Assembly (NCBI GenBank): GCA_014338405.1
Contig: JTDE01000168.1
Coordinates: 211,316-275,315 of the forward strand
Direction of reading: 5' to 3'
Source: Paragonimus skrjabini miyazakii
Lineage: Eukaryota > Platyhelminthes > Trematoda > Plagiorchiida > Troglotrematidae
Length of the DNA: 64,000 nt
Both the position numbers and the translations under genes were made by a program. Shown piece by piece: positions 12,501-25,000 of the stretch. The number at the start of each line of letters is the position of its first letter. Position 1 is the first letter of the stretch. Under the pieces are notes generated by a model. It had not been told where the DNA came from. It was given only the letters and a program-made list of their open reading frames with translations, and made no database searches.

Positions 12501-15500
12501 TGGTGCACAGCCTATTGAGTATTAATATCACTTTCTTTGTTAGGCTTTAAACTTTGGAGTAATTTTGATAAACTGATGGGGTTTGGACCATAGATTTCCA
12601 CATGACTGTGTTTGTTCTTACAAGTTGCAGATCATAATGAACCATTTCGGCTCAAATCAAGTCACTTTACAATTTCACTTTTTAAAGAACACGCTGAGTA
12701 TTTTATTCTTCATTAGCATTACTAGGTTGAGATGAGTGCTAGGAAAACTGAAGGAATTCAAACTTACTGAAAGACGGTATTTGTCACTTAAGCAATATTT
12801 TTCAATGAACCGAATTGAGCTTAAATGGTAAACCCAAGGAGAATGGTGGTATAAACATGGTCAAGGCACATGGTCTTCAGCTGGACCGTACACGGTAAGA
12901 CAATGCTAATTACTACCACTTGAGCCAAAGGGAGGCATCAAATCGTGTCGTTTCTTTGTGTACGTTTTCGCTCTATAGGTTATGTAAATCCAGCTCGATA
13001 TTGTGAATGGAATTCTCCCTCTTTTCTATGACAGTAAGACACCCGTCTTTCGTATTCGTCAGTGTACGTTGACGGTATGTACGTTTCATCTCCATCCGAA
13101 ATCATTATGAGAAACGATATCATCAAGTACCAGAAATTGGGAGACTAACAGGTAGTATACAAGTCGCTGTCGAAGCTCCTAAATAATGAAAACAGTGGAA
13201 GCTTTTTCAACAAATGCAGAAGTACGGCCCCGGAAATTGAGATCAGCCTTAGACGAACAGGGTTGCACGACTAATATGCACACATGGATTGGCTGGCTCT
13301 TACAGACTGACAGGACGCGGTTCTGCCAGTTGTAGACAGCAAAACAAGTCAGCTTGCCTAGACCCAATTACCTGGAACATCTTAAATTAATGTCGAGAAA
13401 TCTTAGACTGGATAAGGCATAGCTTGTCTATCTCAAAGCAAACTTATTTGGCTTACACTGGCTAATCTTAGTGTTGTGGTTTTCCTAGCGTATGGGAAGT
13501 TCACTGGTTTGTCTCTGTCTCCGCTTCTCACATTAAATGTAATCAGTAATCTGCGTGACCGACCAGCAATCATTCTATCGGGATGCTTGTGCCTGAGTTT
13601 GAGCGCAAGCCCATCCACACATGCGCCCACGCCAGATGTCCGAAATAACGATGTAATTAATAAATCGATAGACTATCTTCGGTACAAACTGAGAGACTAT
13701 TCAGTCGCTCGGCTTCACACACACTAGTTGATAGGGTATACTTGAACCACGCTTCATTATGACTATCTATTTACTTCATGCCCAAATGCATGACAGATGG
13801 AGGCTTTTGCAGTGAGCCCTGTATGCGTGGGCGTGAAGGTATAAAACTTCCCCAACCACTTTTATGGCCTCTAACCACCAGTACTCACCACTAAAGAGAA
13901 GCTGTTCAGTTCGAAGTAATGTACACTACGCTGCAAGACTATAAGACGACCAGATGGTCTGCACACAGTGCTGATTCCGCGTGCTACAGCGCTAAACTAT
14001 TTAATTACGTGAGGTAATCGGACTTCGAAATGGGCAAAATTCATTTGACAGAAGTTTAGTATGAGTTATGTAATGAAGCACGCCGCAAGAATGACCGTGG
14101 CCAAACTTTGTGACAACTCAGTGGGTGATTACTAATTTCCTTCTTCCAGTGCAGCGCTCACATGACTCTGGGTCAGCTGTGCTTCAGAGAAAACGTCGCC
14201 CAATTAGATTACATCTCTGAGGTGACGATTATTCATTATAGTTTGTTTAGATGTATTCACATAAAGTGCCATTATAATTAATCTTACACTGATATCTGCA
14301 CACCTCTGGACCACATATCCACCGACCGTTTTCTAATAGCAGATGCATCCCACTGTTTACTCATAATTTAAGCAATTGCTTGTGTTGAGCTTAAAATGAA
14401 GTAGATAGTTTAAAACCTTTGGGATATTTTTCAAAAGAAGCTTCGTTCAAAGGAGATTTTCGTCGCGCCTACAATTTACTACGGCCCTGAATGATCATTT
14501 AATTCTTGCTTTCAAATTTGTTGTTTACATACCTGATGGTCAATTAAACTATCTTCAGGTTATAAAACATTCAGTACTGTCGGCTATACTAAGAAGAATA
14601 CTATAGATTAAAGTGAAGCATTTTCGTAATTTTTATTCGAAATCGTTTTCACCACGAATCACTCGTAAAGTAAATGATTGCAGGAAAGTCATCTTTCTTG
14701 ACGACCAACTCATGTAGGTAGTGGAAACCATTTCTACGCCTGCTTCCCCTATCAAATCATTCTAGGTAAGAGCGAAAATCAACTGAAGATAAACTTTACC
14801 AACAATCGTAGCAATTATTCTTTGAAAAATGTCCCCACTGGTTGACGACAGCATTTTTAAAGCCCCAGCTCAGAATAATAATATAGCATATATATCTACG
14901 ACCGCGATTAAGCCAGTATCTGTATATTAGTGTCTTTTGTGGGCAAACGCTTGCGTTTGTAGAAAAAGCAGTTAAATTTATTGAAAGAACTGTCCGAAGC
15001 TACTCATGGACGCATTCAGCGCATTCTTCTACTCTTACGTTAAATCGCGCATTCCCGGGCGAATTCAGTTTCATTGTTCTACGCCACTACTTTGGAGGCC
15101 TCACATTTTTAGACGCGTGCCAGGCGCTGCCATAGACAAATGGCTGATTATTACAAGTGAGCCCATCATTTGCAAACTTGGGAACAAGTCCTTTCACCGA
15201 TTTCCAAGCCTCCCATCTTCAAAACCCGCTCCCTTATCAAACATCGACATCCTTATCTTTTTAAATACAGCACAGCTTATGTTGTCAACATGACCGTTTA
15301 TGACGTTTACCGTTTGGACAACACACCGAAAGTAATAAACTTTGTAGGCGGTTCCAAGGTGGTAGGTCTCCATGCGTCAACATGGAATCATTCCTACAGC
15401 CACCTTTTACCCGAACCAGTACGATGTCTCACAGTGTTTCATAAGTGAGGATGCATTCACCAAAGTTCGCCTAACAGCGTTGTATTTTACCAGTGTGTGG

Positions 15501-15793
15501 AAGGCAACAGATGTTTGTTTTACCGACAGGTACTGTGGCACATTTGTTAATGTAGAGGAGACGCCGTTGCGAAAAAGCTGGAATTCTGCTGTAGTCGAAC
15601 CGTCGGTTGCGACAGTATGTCCATACGCGATAAGCGCTCCTCTGCTTCAACTAAAAAACCACACTAAGGGATCAGAACTTTCAGATTTGTATCCAGTTAC
15701 CCACTCAAAAGTCTGTATCTTATGGAACCCATCGAATCAGCCAGGGGGTTGACTGCCAATCAGGAATTCATTTCTGAGCCCATGTGTGACATT
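6598..15793. other. No gene supported
   Basis: About 9 kb with only short, domain-less frames. The longest is a minus-strand frame at 11166-11516 (116 codons) with no recognisable motif. Exons of the DDR N-terminus may lie here but I could not identify any. There is no clear repeat beyond simple AT-rich sequence. Confidence 0.4.
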
Positions 15794-15923
15794 TCTGAGC
15801 TCTGGTGAGGCTTAGCATCTCGGTTGATAGAGTGTTAATCGCTTTTGGCCATGCTACTTCTCTCGCCGGTTTGAGTCTAGCCAACATTGAGACTTTCCCA
15901 GTTTGGTTTCTTCTGGACTTACG
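15794..15923 (+). repeat. tRNA-derived SINE, family A, copy 1
   Basis: A tRNA-like head with an A-box-like segment (TTAGCATCTCGGTTGATAGA) and a B-box-like segment (CGGTTTGAGTCTAGCC) spaced as in a tRNA gene, followed by the tail GACTTTCCCAGTTTGGTTTC. It aligns over its length with 16342-16483. It is degenerate and gives no tRNA fold. Confidence 0.55.
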
Positions 15924-16341
15924 TTTAACGTATTTATATATGAATTGGTGAAATTTCCATCTATTTGACACGCTGACATTATCGAATAACAAATTTCACT
16001 TGTGCTGGAAAATTACGTCAATTGTTAGTGAATTGTACAAGTCTCATATCCGGGCTATAAGCAAACAAACCTGTCTGAGAAATAACACTTGTCGACCTAA
16101 AATCACAAACACTAGATGTAAATACCACATACAGCCATAGGAAGCCCGTACACTAGGTCCACCCTAAATTATCAAACCTGCCACGGTACTAATCAGTAAT
16201 ACGACCTCAACGTTCATCGGCGGCGTTGGTGGATTTCAACATGAACTGTTTAGGAAATCCTGCCTGGCAATCACTCTTGAATCACTTGATGATTTTCATG
16301 AAACAGTGGATTTGGTGGGTAACTGAGTCCAAATATGGAGC

Positions 16342-16483
16342 TTCTGAGCCTCCAGTGTGGCTCCGTAGCTCACTTGGTGGAGCGCTTGTCACATCTTGGC
16401 ATGTTGTTTGTCTCACTGTTTCGAATTCGGCCGGAGTTAGGAATTTTCCCAGCTGGGTTCCTTCTAAAACACTCCCGCACGTA
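16342..16483 (+). repeat. tRNA-derived SINE, family A, copy 2
   Basis: The A-box-like GTAGCTCACTTGGTGGAGCG and B-box-like GTTTCGAATTCGG are followed by the tail ATTTTCCCAGCTGGGTTCCT. It shares the upstream TTCTGAGC, head and tail with the copy at 15794, which defines the repeat. It probably amplified through RNA polymerase III transcripts and LINE machinery. Confidence 0.6.
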
Positions 16484-19007
16484 AGCGCCGAGCAACCTAA
16501 TAGTTAACTGAAAGATGCCTTAACAGCTGACATAGTCTCAGTGCCAAGTAATCAATGAAAGCAGTTCATTCACTTCTGTCATGTTACAAGATAAAACGTT
16601 TAACTAGTTCGGAAAAGACCAGTTCGTGGTTTTCATTCAACGGTTCCTGAGTTAAGGTTATGCAGTCAGTTATTTAATCAGAGATACATCTCTAAAGGTA
16701 CACAGTAGTAAAAGGGGGCGAGCCCGAATTTGGTCTAACCCCGACAAACTCACAGCCACTCGACCGATTTTAAATGCGTTAGAGTGTTCTTTGTGGTTGA
16801 AAGTGATGCCTACGCTGGTCACCTTCACAGGAACTAAAAGACTTTTCTTGTCGGAGTTAACGCAAAACAAAAAAGTTAAGTTCCTCAACTTATGAACATG
16901 TCCAGCATCCTTGAAATTGGGCGAACATTCACTTCTATGGACGTTTTAGTGAGAATGCGCACTTTAGTTGAGAAAAAAGATTTAACAGGAATGTCCGCGA
17001 TGAACGGAGGTGGTATATGCACTCAAAAGAGCGGACGGTGCGTTAGTAAGAAGACCAGTGTTGATTTGAGGAATATTTTGAGCCACGGTTAAGTGATTTA
17101 ACTATTCCTTGTGTCAACACCGATATATTTTTACTGCTGTTTATCACACCAAACTAATAGAGTAACGTAAACTTCTTTCAAAGTAGTGCCACAGTGGATA
17201 CTCGAACTTCACCACTACAGACAAGTGGGTAACCTCTGATGTATACTGGCTTAATAAAGATGGTTGAATCTATAATTGTGTGACAGGATGGATGTCTGGA
17301 AACAAGAATGAGACATTCTGAGTTGAAAGCACTTGAGTTACTTGCGGAGAACCTATCAGAACGGTGTATTGAAATTTCGAAGAAGAACTGAAACATTTCA
17401 CCGTACTGGCTTCTTGCAGTAGACCGCATGTCTAAATGGTCCTATAGGTTAGTAATTGTAAACTCAGCAACTTTTTCACTAACTAATTGAAAATGATATC
17501 ACATACTCCTTAGTTATCGGAACGTCTTAAGTGACCTGAGTAGTGTAAAAGTATTGGATTGGGCGAACTCATCGATACAAGGTCAACCAATGATTCGCGG
17601 AATTCTGCGGCTATCAGTGTCGACAACTCGGGCACTGTCATGTCAGCGTAATGACCAATCCGGATGGCACTCGGGCGTATCGTCGGTTTTTGCTGTAGCG
17701 AGCATCGGAGTAAAACAAGTTGTATAGCTGTCACACGTTAAAACGGAAAGGTTATAAGCGGAACTGAGCAGACCGAGAGAAAAACGGCACCAGCTGTAAT
17801 TCTTAAATTTACTGATGCATCTTGTCCATAAAATAATCGACAAAACTAAGTTTTGTTCTTGTCTTTCTTTCCGGAGGTAGCATTACTTCAACACTTAACA
17901 GACAGTTAACGCAGACATTGTGCTCTTTACGATAACAACTTCACCCGTAAGATACTGGATGGTTTTATAGTTTTGATGCGAGGTGTCTCAGACTTACTCT
18001 TTCTTAAGTGTAGTCTATTTGACGGGTTGGTCCTGAGTATGAAGTTGCCTGTAGTTATGAGTCTTAAGTGTCCTTAAGCGCACAAACAAGGGCGAATTGA
18101 TTCGATTTATCAGACTCAGACTTATGGTTTAGAATCCTAAGACCTTCAGCCTGATATTTCTCACTGTGGTAGATAACGATAGGCTTCCAATTTAATCGAG
18201 TTTGCTGCAAAAGTGTAATAACCAAAATTCTTCTTTTTGCATTGTGGTTAATATTTGATCATCGGATAGTTGCTGATACACCACTATCGTTTCTAACTTG
18301 TATGGGAAATACAAACCCCACTATACCCAGGTCTTCAATTGGTAGCTGTCTTATTCCGCCTTCTAGTTGGTAAGTGAGACAGGACTGACATGAAAGTAGA
18401 GTAATGTTTGATGTTTCTCGACGGGTACCACAGTAAATTTGGTTTCTTGCTTAACTTGAAAGTGATAGCGATATGGTGGGATTTTCATGCCGTGGGTTAC
18501 GAATAGATTCGAAATCAGTCAGACATTTTCAGTTGTCTTGCTTTGGACAGACAAATCGGAACGTTGAGGCACAAAGGACTTGCTCACTTCGTTTCATAAC
18601 ACCATTAAACCCATATGGACAGTGCATTTGAATCGTACAGTTATTGTGATAACCGAGGTAACCACACTCCCAAGCGCTGTGTGGGGTCGTAGATGAACAA
18701 AAAAGCTGGTAGGTGCACCTGGTGGAACATTTGTTGTCTATCGAGCTGTGGTAAACAAAACGAATTCATGCAATTTAGCAAAACAATTTCAGGAAAACGA
18801 AATACAAACCTGTTGTGATCGTAATCTATTTCCTGCTAAGAAAGTGGTCTGATTATATCGTTTTACATTTTAATTGCTAGGTCATAAGTTAATTTGCCGT
18901 TAGTGAATATGGGAATGTCGAAGTGAACAACGTCGAAGTGATTAAGTTCCAGGGAGAACCAAAGAATAACTCTACAAGCATTCTGTCTTTTTTCTCCTTG
19001 GTTGCAG
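16484..19007. other. No exon recognised upstream of first DDR exon
   Basis: The region should contain, or be followed leftward by, the exon that ends in phase 2 and encodes the start of the discoidin domain. I see no sequence matching that start here. Confidence 0.35.
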
Positions 19008-19164
19008 ACTGAGCGAAGTGTACGGCAGCAGGGAGCACACCAGCGGTTACGCATGGTGTCCAAACTCAAACGTGGGCGAAATGCTGCGCGAATGGATTCA
19101 AGCGGAATTTTCTGAGCTGGTCATGATAAAATCTATTTTCACTGCCGGACGGGGTGACGGAAAT
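19008..19164 (+). CDS. Discoidin domain receptor, exon a (discoidin domain, N part)
   Basis: This 157-bp exon is bounded by a pyrimidine-rich acceptor ending TTGCAG and the donor GTGAGT. The first base completes a codon from a missing upstream exon; 52 codons follow and the exon ends in phase 0. The residues LSEVYGSREHTSGYAWCP and then EWIQAEF-L match the DDR discoidin pattern (RL-DG-GAWCP, EWLQVDL), and FTAGRGDGN corresponds to the TQGR loop. The discoidin domain of DDRs binds triple-helical collagen outside the cell. The signal peptide and domain start are not in view. Confidence 0.88.
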
Positions 19165-19402
19165 GTGAGTTTATTTCACCTGGAAACGGGTGGTATGTAC
19201 AACCTGACTTGAAAATGGTAGATAGTTATTATAACTTTAGACTATCTGGAAAGTTTATCTGAATGTGAAACCTGCGGCAACATGTAGGTAACTTTAACTT
19301 CAAATTTGACAAAATCAGTGCTTGCACGATACTGCTCAGTAAGTGGAGAACATGACCTTACAAGAGATACTGCCAAACAGTTGATAGGTTTATTCAGTAC
19401 TG

Positions 19403-19758
19403 ATGTTGCCTTTTGTCTCAAAAGTATTGAACAACTTGAATTTTCGTCAGATGCACGAGCTTTTTATTCGGCTTGCTCTGTTGTTGAAGGAGACTTTCCT
19501 GCACTACCCTGTTGTGTGGGAGGAATGTACAAACTGCCTGTATGAAGGCATGCTGCTTGATCTTGTCCTTATAACCTCTCATAAGGCCTTTGACTGAGTT
19601 GACCATTTAATACAACGCACGGAGCACCGTATGTATGGCAAGTACCTTCCCATAGACATAGTTCAGTGATTACTCGAATACCACCGCTTTAATGTTGGAG
19701 TCGACACTACATTTTCTGAACAGTATGTTTGTGGGTTATTTACAGTGTTGCTTGAATA
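19403..19758 (+). pseudogene. LINE reverse transcriptase relic
   Basis: One frame reads through a non-LTR reverse-transcriptase-like region with only isolated stops. It gives LLDLVLITSHKAFD, a TGA, VDHLIQRTEHRMYGKYLPID, another stop, and LLEYHRFNVGVDTTFSEQYV. This matches the order of a LINE RT core: a hydrophobic strand into K-A-F-D-x-V-D-H, then L-x-G/K-x-L-P and a Y-x-x-R-x-x-x-V-x-V strand. Three stops make it a dead fragment. CR1- or jockey-like LINEs are likely but the clade cannot be settled by eye. Confidence 0.5.
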
Positions 19759-22020
19759 GTTTCATTCAAGTTGTATTTCGGTCACGTTCAGCTTGGTGCG
19801 CGCTAAGCTTAAGTCAAATATACAACATTGTTGCCTCTGGCACGTGAAATACAATATTTCTTTTGAGAAGATACAACCTAGAGCTACAAAACTGGCAAAG
19901 GTATACCCAGTCTTTTACTCGCCGATAGCCAGCTGTTGTTTGGTGCAAACCAAACGGCACCCGTAGTATGTTTACTATGCACTGGTTAGCTTCTTCATCC
20001 AATCCTTTTTCGTTAGACCATTCCCATTCTGAAGTTTACTGTTACTGATAATCGGAAACTAAAATCATCCTCCCATTTTCTCATCTGAACCGTTCAGTGC
20101 TGACTTTGACGCATGCAGACATTTGTAGATTTCTCCGATCTCTTGTGAAATCTATGAAATCCGTAGATCTAAATTTAATGTGATAAACATGATGAGTAGG
20201 ACCTTCCAGGAGCTTTTATTACGAGGTCGTAGCCTGTGTACTGCTCACATTAGATAAAGTGTTTTGCTTCAGGCAAGTTCACAAAAAGATTCTTAATACG
20301 AATGTTCATGTTTGTGTAGTTTGCAGCATTCGATTCGCAACCATAACATGTTTTTGCTTACGTGTACCAAATAGTGATTCTTTAACGAATTATCCCTGAT
20401 AGTTCTAACAGTAATATGAATATTTTTTCATTCCTCAAGTTTACCCTTCTAGAAGAGTTTGTGTTCAATCGATATAACATTATACAACTGAAGACTGGTG
20501 ACAATTAACTTAGGTTTAGCGATGCAAACTTCATCAATGAAGAGAACTTGTAGTCTGCAAAGCGTAATTTAGAGAGTTTACTCTAAAGAACTGCAGGAAG
20601 ATACAAATAGGCAAAATTATTTTCTGTTTTCCTCCGCCATGTTGTTGAATATTTCATTATCCTGTTCGAAATGTTTTTAATTTAGCTACGCTATTCTCGA
20701 CACAGCAACGTTATTTGTAAAAGTAATGTTAACCACTTCATTTAGATTGAGATCTTCGTAAACAGCACATAATCTGTTGTTAGGTATTGATTGTCCATCT
20801 CAAAAATGCTTCACCAGGTGGACATTAGTAACTCAGTTGCGACTTACATCAGCCACTGAAACCAGACTCAGCGGAGTGCACAGTTCGGTTAAGACGTCAA
20901 GATCACGCAGAAAATGTGCAGAAACTCGGCCTGCCTCAAAACTATGGACGGTTTTATAATTTCGTAAAATAAATTGGCATAAGTTACATGTATTTTTGGG
21001 GTAAAAATTGCTGGAAACACGTAATTGATTTCTTAGTTACCGTCACTTATCATCCGATCTAGGTGCACGATCAACCACCACCGTACATACTTGAATATGA
21101 ACTACGGAGGGTGAAGTTTACTCATCTGTGAATTGTTTTGCCGTTTACCTGTGACACATTTGCAAGATAGCTGACCAAAGTAACCGACGGGTTATTTGGT
21201 AAATTCAGCATTGAGCACTTGTTTTTAGGCATGGAGATGTAGTACTAAATGGTTAACAGTGAGGTTCCCTCATCCCTTTTCCAAGCTAACTGAGATTCCT
21301 TACGACTGTCGGCAAACGGAAAACATTAGCTCGTGTTTCTGCATTGAGAAGTTTACCGCAAGGAATGCCACTGATATTTGACCAGCAACTTGTCATTATA
21401 TACAGCCGGTACTGAAAATTCGGTGCTACAAGGTGGAAAATGCATTTTTGCATTGTATGATAATAGAAAGTGACCTGAAAAACTTTGATGATTTCATGAG
21501 ACATAAAACAAATACGGATGTGAAAGGTATACAGAAAGAAATCAGTCTGGTTTGTTATTCAGTCCGGAAAGTTAATCGATTTCAAGTGCCAGTAAAATTT
21601 TTTTTGTTGAACATAGTAAGTGATGTACATATGAGGTAGTAAGTCTAAATTATGTTGATGGATTTTTTTCTCTGGAGAATCATTGACGGCTTTAGTTTCA
21701 GTTAAAGATGCTGGTAGATAAATGAAGTGAGGTATTGATACCAAATAAGACTCTTGAGAACGGGAACCAATCGTGTAATTAAATGGGATCTGAATGTTGA
21801 AGCGTCTGTTGGAATTATTCGTACGTAGATGCCTCGAACCAAATGTTCTGTTTGCTGAAATAGCTGAAAAACTGATTGCTTAGTATCAATTTGTCCACAC
21901 TCTATTGGTCGGACGAGTGCAGTTCCTCTCGTGATCACCTCGAGCAACCCCAACTCATGCCGATAGAATTGGTGTCCTTGTGAATAGTACCTGCAATGTG
22001 ATGGTAACCGGCTTGAACCT

Positions 22021-22062
22021 GCATCTGATGAGTCCAAATAACAACGAAACCAGTTGTGGATG
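22021..22062 (+). ncRNA. Decayed hammerhead ribozyme-like core
   Basis: CTGATGA at 22025-22031 is followed by GTCCAAATAACAAC and GAAA at 22046-22049. After that CCA-GTTG-TGG can form stem III, and CAT (22022-22024) can pair with ATG (22060-22062) as stem I. The sequence closely resembles the schistosome Sm-alpha hammerhead core (CTGATGAG, CAAATA loop, CGAAAC). The U-H cleavage dinucleotide after stem III is missing and stem II is mispaired, so it is probably inactive. Confidence 0.45.
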
Positions 22063-25000
22063 GTTGAATTGCAGATGTGCCAGTAAATAGTTTACATGTC
22101 CTAACTTGATCACTTTCTTGTTTGTTCCTGGCTGATTTCCGCTTGATTCTGCTTTGTCATTAAACTAACATATCCAATACGCGAGACATTTTCTCATTAC
22201 GATGCCAACGCAAGAAAAAGCTGTTAACTAGTCCTACTAATGCCGAACACAAAGCCTGAAAGATTCGGACGGATTCTGTAATACTCGGAATTAGGGACTT
22301 CGAATAGCCCTTGAAATCGTACTAGGATTGAAACCTCCCACGCAAGTAATAAGCAGAAGACCTCGTATTGGTTGCAGTAGGCAGTTCATATTCGTGAGAC
22401 AAAAAGCCTAATTTATGGATGTACAACAGTATTGAAGAAATCATTGTCACTCATTGGCTGATCATATTGAAACATACTAAGTCACAAACTGAACGTTAAT
22501 TGGTGCAACACGGAACAAAGAAATAAGCGAATAACAGAAGGTGTAACATTGAGACTGTTCGTCCAATCCTGATGTAGTATCTTCAACGCGACGTTTGGAT
22601 TGGTCTCTTGTTAGAACTCCTATTGTGTCGGGGTTTGGATAAGCGATGAACCGAGTAGATTTTCATCACAGATTCTCAATGTGATAACTTGACAGTGCAT
22701 TTTTCTGAAACGGAGAACCCCGTGTACACAAACTGTTACACAGCTGTCGAAACGTACCTAGACTTCCCATGTAAATCAACTTGGTATGTAAAAATTTTAA
22801 TACGTGCTGGCAAATTGCCTGCCCCTATGCGATTGTATTTTGTCCATAAAACCCGGCTCTTTCTTTTTTCCACCCAGTTAAACCCAAGCAACCGACGAGA
22901 GCAGACAACATGTGTCTAGTCATCTGAGTGCTAAGGGGAAGCCAAGACTCCCACGAAACTAGGACAAACTGCTTACATTTTGCTTTACAACGAGCAAACG
23001 ACTGTCAACACCTAAGACGACTCGGTCTGCGGAGTGTTCATCTTAGCAGACAGCTACACAGAACTCGGAAGTAAAGCGGTGAACGAAGGATCATTTGTTC
23101 ACGGGCACTATTGATCCTGGCGACTATGTGTTGCGGTGACCAAAGGCACACATAGGAAGTTCATGAACGTGCGGAAAAACGTGGAGAGATTCCTATGGTA
23201 GAGAAGAGCATCTATAGAAAATCTATCCATTTAATCAAGGTGTTGGATGGAGACTACTACTTCTGAAATATTCTACCAAGCAAGCGCCGCACAAATTAGC
23301 GCAGAACACCTGTGACGTTTCAGGTCAAAGACGAATTAGAGCTTGATGACAAAAATAATGAAGTGTGTAGGGTCCTTACGGCAGGAGTGTCAACCGATTC
23401 CCACCCGGCAGTCGCCTGTGAATATGTGCATGTTTGTGTCAAATCACCGTGAAGTCGTTTTGCCTATTTTAGCGATGACATATCTCTCTTAATATCAAGT
23501 CTTAAGATGGTCAGTGAGGCTAATGAGAAATCCTGTCAGTAATTATGCAGGGCTAGGTCAAAATACGTTGTCGAGTAATCTGATGCAAGACTGCACCAAC
23601 TGTGGTAACTGCTACACTATTAGGTAGAGCTGATGGATACTGTGAAATAACCGTCTCTATGCACGAAGGGGCTAGTACATTAATGGTTAACTGATATTGA
23701 GCGTGCAGCGAGTAAGAGGAAATTAATTTCGTACCGTAGCTACCAATGAGGCATTTCATCACCAAAATTAACGACATGTTTTTCTGAAAGTCCTCAAAAT
23801 ATCCCACGTAAACTTCAGTATCACTAAATGGGACATGAAGGTCACGGTTTTCAGTTTTCGTTTCGGGTGTATACGCGGATACAAAAAGACTTACTTACAC
23901 ACAGGAGCAACGGTTAGCAAATGATATAAATGAACATCAAGACGGTTGTAATAGAATTGGATAGGTGCAATTCTTTTCAGTACGGGAGGAAAGGGTTTCA
24001 CAGTGAACGTCTTAGTTGAAACTTGATTTCAAAACTGACGTTGGTTAGTTCGTATGTAACAACATTAAGTACTTTGCTTGTATGCTGGAAAACTATGAGA
24101 TTTGGGGAGTGTATATCACACAATATTTGCAAAGTTGCAAACTCAAGTCTTGGATAAAATTTGTTTTGCACTATATTACTCCATACATTATTGTAATTTC
24201 CAAAATTGTCATCTGCGACTGATTTTTGTGTAGCACACTTTCGACTTCCTGAAGAGTGTTAGATATGAAAAACGTGAATGTAGTCTGCCACAAGTAGGTC
24301 TTGATATATCGACAGAAATAAGAACCCAATTTGGTCTTTTTAATTACATTAACTGCACCTTAATTTTTCCGATGGCAATGAGTTCTTACAATGCTCAGAC
24401 TGATCAGTGACCAGCGTTTTCAGTCTGGAAACCAACGACGTATATTCCAGGCTGGACTATTTGTCTTATGAAAATCGCTAGGATGATTGGTTTCAATAAG
24501 TCGACAGACTGTCGTCTGGTAACCTAAGGTTTTCAAGTGTGTACGGGAATTCAACGTTGAATCTTTTCTCACAGTAGTGGTGATATATATTAGGCAGTCT
24601 GCGGGGCTACTTGGATACTTAAGTCCATCGTTATTAATTCGTTCAATATCACTCCGCAAACACTTGAACAAGAGAGCTTGGGTGTCCAGACGGTTCATTC
24701 CACAGCAACGTATGGTCGTTTTATGCCATGATAACAAATTTGATCTGGTGCTCTCGTATCCAGGTAGAATGAACCAAACGGAGTAGCTAGTAGAAGATTT
24801 GTGTTAACCATTTTGTTCCTTTCAGTCCTGGCGCATCCCAGGTATTCGATCGATGACTGACTGAGCAGAAAATTGTGGTTCAATCCGAGCAGCCCAGGTT
24901 TCAGACACACAAAACCCGCGGGCTTGAATTACTTACGCAGACAACAGCAATCAATTGAATAATGCCAGCCACGCTTTACTCTTTCATTAATCACACAGAG

